A stretch of 64,000 nucleotides of DNA. It comes from JL08 sp039969355. GTDB lineage: Bacteria; Pseudomonadota; Alphaproteobacteria; Rhodobacterales; Rhodobacteraceae. The translations under genes were made by a program, and so were the position numbers. How positions within the stretch are numbered: the stretch's first letter is position 1; each line of letters opens with the position of its first letter. Below the pieces are notes generated by a model that was given only the letters and a program-made list of their open reading frames with translations, had not been told where the DNA came from and made no database searches. Below are positions 59,592 to 64,000 of this stretch, piece by piece. The stretch covers positions 72,018 to 136,017 of the forward strand of contig JBDVOA010000028.1 in the NCBI GenBank assembly GCA_039969355.1. The letters are read 5' to 3'.

Positions 59592-61107
59592 CGGTTTCGT
59601 TCGCCTTTCGCCGTCGCATGCCCAGATAGACTGGATAAGCGATCAGTGCGATGGCGATCAGAATGCATATCAACGCAATCGGGTGTTCCGCCGGGTTGAT
59701 GAAAGACGTGGCATCCCCCCGACTAGAGATCAGCGATTGCCGTAAAGAGCGTTCGGCCAACGGGCCGAGCACAATGGCTAGAACTGCAGGCGCCACTGGA
59801 TAATTGAGCTTGCGCATCAAGTATCCACCAAGGCCCAGAACCAGCATCAACCATACGTCGAACATCCTATCGGTTGTTGCAAAGACGCCCACGTAACAAA
59901 GAATGAAGATGATGGGCGTCAGGATCGTAAACGGCATCGCCAGGACCCGCACGAAAATCGGGATGAGCGCGAGGTTCAGGGCGACGGTCACGAAGTTTGC
60001 TACATACATGGATCCGATCAGGCCCCAGACGAAATCTGCTTCGTTCTGGAACAACAAGGGGCCGGGACGAAGCCCCCAAATGATCATCCCGCCAAGCAGG
60101 ATAGCGGTCGTTGGCGAGCCCGGAATGCCGAGTGTGATCATCGGCAGCATTGACCCGGTCGACGCAGCATTGTTGGCCGCTTCCGGGGCTGCTACGCCGG
60201 AGACATTGCCCTTGCCGAAACTGTCGGGGTCTTTCGAGAACGTCTTGGCCAAGCCGTAGCTCATCAATGACGCTGGTGTCGCGCCAGCCGCAGGTAATGT
60301 GCCCACGAAGAAGCCGATCACAGACCCGAGCGTTGTTGTTGGCAGGTATTCTTTGACGAAGCCAAGATTCTTCTTGAACCTCCCCCACGTCACCTTGACC
60401 ACCTGAACCTGTACTTTGCCCTTCGTATGTTCCAGCGTCCACAGCATCTCTCCGATCCCGTAAATGCCAATGGCCAGGACAAGGAAGCCGATCCCGCGCT
60501 GGAACTCGACAAGGTCAAAGAACACCAAACGCGGCTGACCGGTAATGATATCAAAACCGACAGAGGCCATCACAAGGCCAATCAGGATCGAGAATATCGT
60601 CTTTGGTATATCATCTCCCCCAAGCCCGATGAAGGTCGCAAAGGCAAGGATCATCAATGCGAATTCCTCGTGCGGGCCGAATTTCAAGGCGAATTCGGCC
60701 AAGGGCGGCGCAAACAGAGTGAATAGTACGACGGAGATTGTGCCTCCGATGAAGCTGGCGATAGCTGCCGCAGTCAGTGCCTGATCGGCTCTTCCCGATT
60801 GCGCCATTGGCCGGCCATCGAATACCGTGGCCACAGCCGTCGATGCGCCGGGAATGCCCAAAGTGATTGACGAAATCGCCCCGCCATACATTGCACCGTA
60901 ATAAAGCGCTGCTAGGAATATGATCGCCGCCGTCGGCGGAACAAGAAATGTAACAGGTAACAAAATTGCGACACCGTTGACCGAGCCTAACCCTGGCATC
61001 GCCCCGATGAACAGACCGGCAAAACAACCGGCAAATATCATAAAAAGATTCAGGGGTTCGAACGCCTGCAACAGACCCGCCCCGAGGAGTGTAACGATTT
61101 CGCCCAT
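59575..61107 (-). CDS. tctA: tripartite tricarboxylate transporter large permease
   Basis: 510-residue inner-membrane protein with about twelve spans. TctA motifs are FAGLFIGAMPGLGSVNGVAILLPVTF, SITLGIPGASTAVATVFDG, SGVAAPEAANNAASTGSMLPMITLGIPGSPTTAILLGGM and VGTLPAAGATPASLMSYG. It is the channel of a TTT importer for carboxylates. The order on the minus strand is tctC, tctB, tctA, as is common. Confidence 0.94.
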   Translation of the reverse strand: MGEIVTLLGAGLLQAFEPLNLFMIFAGCFAGLFIGAMPGLGSVNGVAILLPVTFLVPPTAAIIFLAALYYGAMYGGAISSITLGIPGASTAVATVFDGRPMAQSGRADQALTAAAIASFIGGTISVVLFTLFAPPLAEFALKFGPHEEFALMILAFATFIGLGGDDIPKTIFSILIGLVMASVGFDIITGQPRLVFFDLVEFQRGIGFLVLAIGIYGIGEMLWTLEHTKGKVQVQVVKVTWGRFKKNLGFVKEYLPTTTLGSVIGFFVGTLPAAGATPASLMSYGLAKTFSKDPDSFGKGNVSGVAAPEAANNAASTGSMLPMITLGIPGSPTTAILLGGMIIWGLRPGPLLFQNEADFVWGLIGSMYVANFVTVALNLALIPIFVRVLAMPFTILTPIIFILCYVGVFATTDRMFDVWLMLVLGLGGYLMRKLNYPVAPAVLAIVLGPLAERSLRQSLISSRGDATSFINPAEHPIALICILIAIALIAYPVYLGMRRRKANETDASST

Positions 61108-61129
61108 TTCTTGGTCCTTTTCGACCCAA

Positions 61130-61657
61130 TTACATCAGGTAATCCCAGCGGTAGTTGTCGATCCAGAGAAAACCATCTTCAAAGATCGGCCACCCCTTGG
61201 GCAGGTACTTGGTCAGTTGCCATTCAAACAGAAAGTAGATGAAGAACACCGCACCGAAACACATGATTATGGTTGTGCGCCATCGGTGTCCGCCCAGCAC
61301 CTTCATATAGAATCCGAGAAACAAGAAGACGGCGATATAGGTGCCTACGATCGTCACCAGAATGATCATCGCCGTCAGCGCCACGAATGAAGCAAATACA
61401 AGCCCGAAGCTTTCAGGATCGATGTAGGCGCTCGTGTCTCGGCTTTCCGGTGTCGAACCCTTGTACCAGCGCAATAGGGTCCACAGTGAGGCGAGCGCCA
61501 TCCCGAAGCTCAGCCAAAAGGGCCAAACCCCGGCGCCGGGACCCCGCTCTTCCACCCAGCCGATGTTCAGCCCGTCGGCCCAAACGCTCCACATAATTGA
61601 CAAGGAAAACAGGAACATTCCTATTCCCATTAAAAGTTCCGCACCGCGTGTGGACAT
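61130..61657 (-). CDS. tctB: tripartite tricarboxylate transporter small permease
   Basis: 175-residue membrane protein with four spans (LLMGIGMFLFSLSIMWSVW, then two middle spans, and MCFGAVFFIYFLFEWQLTKYLPKG). The Gly-Pro-rich ERGPGAGVWPFWLS loop is typical of TctB. The ATG at 61657 was chosen with GGGGGG upstream; the frame is open to 61723. It lies 22 bases before tctA. Confidence 0.88.
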   Translation of the reverse strand: MSTRGAELLMGIGMFLFSLSIMWSVWADGLNIGWVEERGPGAGVWPFWLSFGMALASLWTLLRWYKGSTPESRDTSAYIDPESFGLVFASFVALTAMIILVTIVGTYIAVFLFLGFYMKVLGGHRWRTTIIMCFGAVFFIYFLFEWQLTKYLPKGWPIFEDGFLWIDNYRWDYLM

Positions 61658-61758
61658 TTTCCCCCCATTCATTGACCGCATTTTTCTATGCACCGTTAAG
61701 AAAACGATGCTTATCACGGTCACATGTCAGTCGTTCGATGTTGTCGTCAGGCCCCGGG

Positions 61759-61776
61759 CCGGGCTGTCCAGCCCGG
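61759..61776 (-). other. stem-loop between tctC and tctB
   Basis: CCGGGCT-GTCC-AGCCCGG is a perfect 7-bp hairpin 13 bases after the tctC stop. It is placed like the other hairpins after binding-protein genes in this window. Confidence 0.6.
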
Positions 61777-61789
61777 GACGGTTTTGGTA

Positions 61790-62776
61790 TTATTCGCCGG
61801 TGATCGCAGCTGCGCCTACCTGCTCGATCAGATCCTGGTGGGCGACATATTGCGTGGCGTGGAATTCGCCTAGATCGCCACCGTTAAGGAAAGTATCGCA
61901 GGTCAAACCGTCGGATGTGCAGAATTCCTGCCACTCATCCGAGGCGAATAGCTCGCCGAACAGTTCAGTATAGAATTCAACTGCTTCAGGCGACATACCC
62001 GGAGGACCGTTGACCGAACGCTGCATGTAGTACTCGATGTCTACACCCAGCTCTTTTGCGGTAGGAACGTCCGGGAAAGCCGCCATGCGCTCGCCGGTGA
62101 ACTGTACCAGTGGCTTTGAATCGCCAGCTTCATAGAACGCCATCTGTTCGGCCGGGTTGTTGACGGTTGAGTCAATCTGGCCGCCGATCAAGTTCTTGGC
62201 CACTGTGCCACCGCCTGGGAACGGAATATAGGTGACTTCATAGTCAAAAGCCGCTTCCATCATCGCCGTCAGCACGCTGTCTTCCTGACCGGATCCAGTG
62301 CCGCCGACTTTCCAGTCGAGCCCCTTGCCTTTCACCGCTTCAACGTAAGAGTCGAGATCGGTGATGTCGGCCATGTCGTTGTGGACCCAAAGTAGGAAGG
62401 TATCCATTGCCATCAAACCGATAGGCGTGAATTCCCGCGGATCAACGCCAAGATCTTCCTGGATGATCGGCGTAGTATAAAAGCTGTTCAGCGTCATCAT
62501 CACGGTGTGATCGTCACCTGCCTTGTCCTGCAGGTAACGCAATGCTTCTGCACCGGATCCACCGGGTTTGTTAATCGGAATGAACGGGCGAGACGACAGG
62601 CCCTTCTGCTCGATCAGGCCTTGCAGAAGTCGTGCGATCTGGTCTGCGCCGCCGCCGGTGCCTGCCATGATGATAAACTCAACCGGTTTTTTAGGCTGCC
62701 AGTCGGCGGCCAAGGCGGTCGTCGCCGTCATGCCAAGGGTCGCGGCTCCCGCAAGTAATGTTGATAGAATCTTCAT
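61790..62776 (-). CDS. tctC: tripartite tricarboxylate transporter substrate-binding protein
   Basis: 328-residue periplasmic protein with signal peptide LAGAATLGMTATTALA. TctC motifs are EFIIMAGTGGGADQIARLLQGLI, PFIPINKPGGSGAEALRYLQ and FPDVPTAKELGVDIEYYMQRSVNGPPG. The ATG at 62776 follows GGGAGGAG with six bases of spacing. The ligand of the system is probably a carboxylic acid. Confidence 0.92.
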   Translation of the reverse strand: MKILSTLLAGAATLGMTATTALAADWQPKKPVEFIIMAGTGGGADQIARLLQGLIEQKGLSSRPFIPINKPGGSGAEALRYLQDKAGDDHTVMMTLNSFYTTPIIQEDLGVDPREFTPIGLMAMDTFLLWVHNDMADITDLDSYVEAVKGKGLDWKVGGTGSGQEDSVLTAMMEAAFDYEVTYIPFPGGGTVAKNLIGGQIDSTVNNPAEQMAFYEAGDSKPLVQFTGERMAAFPDVPTAKELGVDIEYYMQRSVNGPPGMSPEAVEFYTELFGELFASDEWQEFCTSDGLTCDTFLNGGDLGEFHATQYVAHQDLIEQVGAAAITGE

Positions 62777-62992
62777 ATTCAACTCCTCCCTAGTGGGTTT
62801 GTCCTTTCGGACCTTAAACCGCCGGTGGCGGCCCTGATGCGAACGGCTTCAGACCAAGGGTATGTTCCCCCTTTCTGACAAACCGGTCACTCAAGCTTGG
62901 TTGGACGGTTCGCTTTCTTGGCCTTGGGGGCTACCGCTGGCCATTTGTTATCCTCCGTCGAATTCAGTTCCTTATCCTTTCAACTCGTGTAC

Positions 62993-63856
62993 CTAGTGGG
63001 CCATGATGACCGGAATCCGCGCCTTATCGACCACAGTTTGTGCATTTCCGCCGAATATCTCCTGTCGCGTGTATCCTTCGTGATAAGCTCCCATCACCAA
63101 CACGTCCGCGTCCTGGTTTCCTGCGGCATCTAATAGGCGTTCACCAATCACGCCGCGATTTTCGATTTCGACGATGTCACTTTCGACACCGTGCATGTTC
63201 AAAAGCTGGTGCAGATCGGACGCGCTGGCACGATGTACGTCCGCGTCTTTAGTGGTCAGGATGCTGACTTTGTCCGCACTGCGAATGACTGGCATTGACA
63301 TACGCATCGCGCGCGAAGCCTCAATAGAACCATTCCATCCGATTGCGATGCGCGCCCCGATTGCCGGTGGCGCCGCTTGATCCGGGCACATCATCACCGG
63401 ACGGCCGCTCGAGAATATCGCCGCCTTCAGAGTATTCGCTCCAAGGCGTGCCGCCTTATCCGGTTGTGGTACGACAATCAGATCAGCCAGCCGGCCAAGA
63501 TGGCTGATCATATCAACCTGACGTCCGCGTTCCTCGGTGAACCAGACGGTTGCTGCGCCGCCATTGGGTGTATCGGTTTCGGTCAGGTCCAACTCACGCG
63601 CCAAGGCGTGCAATTCTTCCTTCAGCTTTTGTTCCTCTACATCCGCCTGCGACCCTGCGCTTTCCAATATCTGCCGCTTGAGTATTTCAGGAACCGCAAC
63701 ACCGAAGGGAATCATGTCCTCAGCCTCAGCACGCACATGCGTGACATCGATATGGGCATTAAAACGGTGCGCCAGGACGGCAGCATGGCGCAGGACATTG
63801 TCGCCTTTGCCATCACCGCGCACCGGTACAACGATCTTCTTTAGGCCCGTCGCCAT
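62993..63856 (-). CDS. universal stress protein, tandem UspA domains
   Basis: 287-residue protein with two Usp domains. The first starts with KKIVVPVRGDGKGDNVLRHAAVLAHRFNA; the second is GARIAIGWNGSIEASRAMRMSMPVIRSADKVSIL and ends VLVMGAYHEGYTRQEIFGGNAQTVV, with the G-x-x-x-x-x-G ATP loop in altered form. The ATG starts one base after the fhs stop, so it is co-transcribed with fhs. The first domain may be degenerate. It lies 217 bases before the tctC start. Confidence 0.9.
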   Translation of the reverse strand: MATGLKKIVVPVRGDGKGDNVLRHAAVLAHRFNAHIDVTHVRAEAEDMIPFGVAVPEILKRQILESAGSQADVEEQKLKEELHALARELDLTETDTPNGGAATVWFTEERGRQVDMISHLGRLADLIVVPQPDKAARLGANTLKAAIFSSGRPVMMCPDQAAPPAIGARIAIGWNGSIEASRAMRMSMPVIRSADKVSILTTKDADVHRASASDLHQLLNMHGVESDIVEIENRGVIGERLLDAAGNQDADVLVMGAYHEGYTRQEIFGGNAQTVVDKARIPVIMAH

Positions 63857-63857
63857 A

Positions 63858-64000
63858 TCAGAACAGCCCCTCGATTTCGCCATCGTCGTTGAGTTTGATG
63901 GCCTCGGCGGAGGGGGTGCGGGGCAGGCCGGGCATGGTCATGATCTCGCCGCAGATCGCTACGACAAATCCCGCGCCGGCACTCAGGCGTACCTCGCGCA
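63858..64000 (-). CDS. fhs: formate-tetrahydrofolate ligase, C-terminal end
   Basis: The last 46 codons are visible: VRLSAGAGFVVAICGEIMTM, then PGLPRTPSAEAI and a final EIEGLF before TGA. This matches the very conserved end of formyl-THF synthetase, which activates formate with ATP for one-carbon metabolism. The rest lies beyond the window edge. Confidence 0.93.
   Translation of the reverse strand, partial: REVRLSAGAGFVVAICGEIMTMPGLPRTPSAEAIKLNDDGEIEGLF

Overview
The window reads as a chromosomal segment of a marine alphaproteobacterium of the Roseobacter group (Rhodobacteraceae). Reasons: the order murA, DUF2948, hisD, UPF0262, low-molecular-weight phosphatase; the abundance of TRAP, TTT and ABC uptake systems; the UspA gene abutting fhs; and moderately GC-rich DNA. 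This placement rests on gene order and family recognition, not on a search. No IS element, prophage or CRISPR array is visible.

Region 1 (1-9.8 kb) is mostly housekeeping: the tail of an alpha/beta hydrolase, then a minus-strand operon (small basic protein, murA, DUF2948, GNAT, hisD, UPF0262, phosphatase). Next is a 400-base stretch holding decayed tRNA-Thr-like fragments upstream of an intact tRNA-Thr(GGT), followed by a DUF2189 membrane protein, small hypotheticals, a cysteine-synthase-like enzyme and a metallophosphoesterase.

Region 2 (9.9-22 kb) holds a PhnCDEE-type importer without C-P lyase genes, a membrane methyltransferase, a HupE/UreJ plus parvulin pair, and a plus-strand iron/copper redox cluster of imelysin, multicopper oxidase and di-haem oxidoreductase. 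The imelysin frame is cut by one in-frame TAA, after which 54 imelysin-like codons remain open. An MFS permease follows.

Region 3 (22.1-37.5 kb) is the most unusual part. It is a long minus-strand catabolic cluster made of a sugar-type ABC importer, two single-domain and two tandem-domain SnoaL/NTF2-like proteins, a HisD-family dehydrogenase distinct from the biosynthetic hisD, an SDR, a LacI regulator, a bicupin, a MetE-like protein, an alpha/beta hydrolase and an RraA-like protein. A fifth SnoaL-like protein (tandem) is divergently transcribed. Two almost identical 18-bp LacI-type operators lie in the divergent promoter. Many junctions overlap by ATGA or TAATG, so the genes are probably made together for uptake and breakdown of one unidentified sugar-like or polyol-like compound. 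The plus arm ends in a truncated amidohydrolase.

Region 4 (37.7-41.5 kb) has a glycosyltransferase-methyltransferase fusion, a second glycosyltransferase and an FkbM-type methyltransferase, probably for surface glycans. Region 5 (41.7-45.3 kb) is an amino-acid-type ABC importer with a creatininase-like amidohydrolase and an AhpD-like protein. Region 6 (45.4-53.2 kb) is a GntR-linked cluster (YciI, FAH-family hydrolase, RutE-like nitroreductase, OsmC, TRAP DctPQM, intradiol dioxygenase), followed by a secreted lectin-like protein.

Region 7 (53.5-57.7 kb) pairs an IclR regulator with an SBP56/methanethiol-oxidase-like gene, a 2Fe-2S ferredoxin, a CoA-binding protein, a rhodanese and an enoyl-CoA-hydratase-fold protein lacking both usual catalytic glutamates. 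Region 8 (57.9-64 kb) is a TctABC importer whose last gene overlaps a zeta-toxin-like P-loop protein, then a tandem UspA protein and the end of fhs. Stem-loops directly downstream of four solute-binding-protein genes form a recurring pattern.
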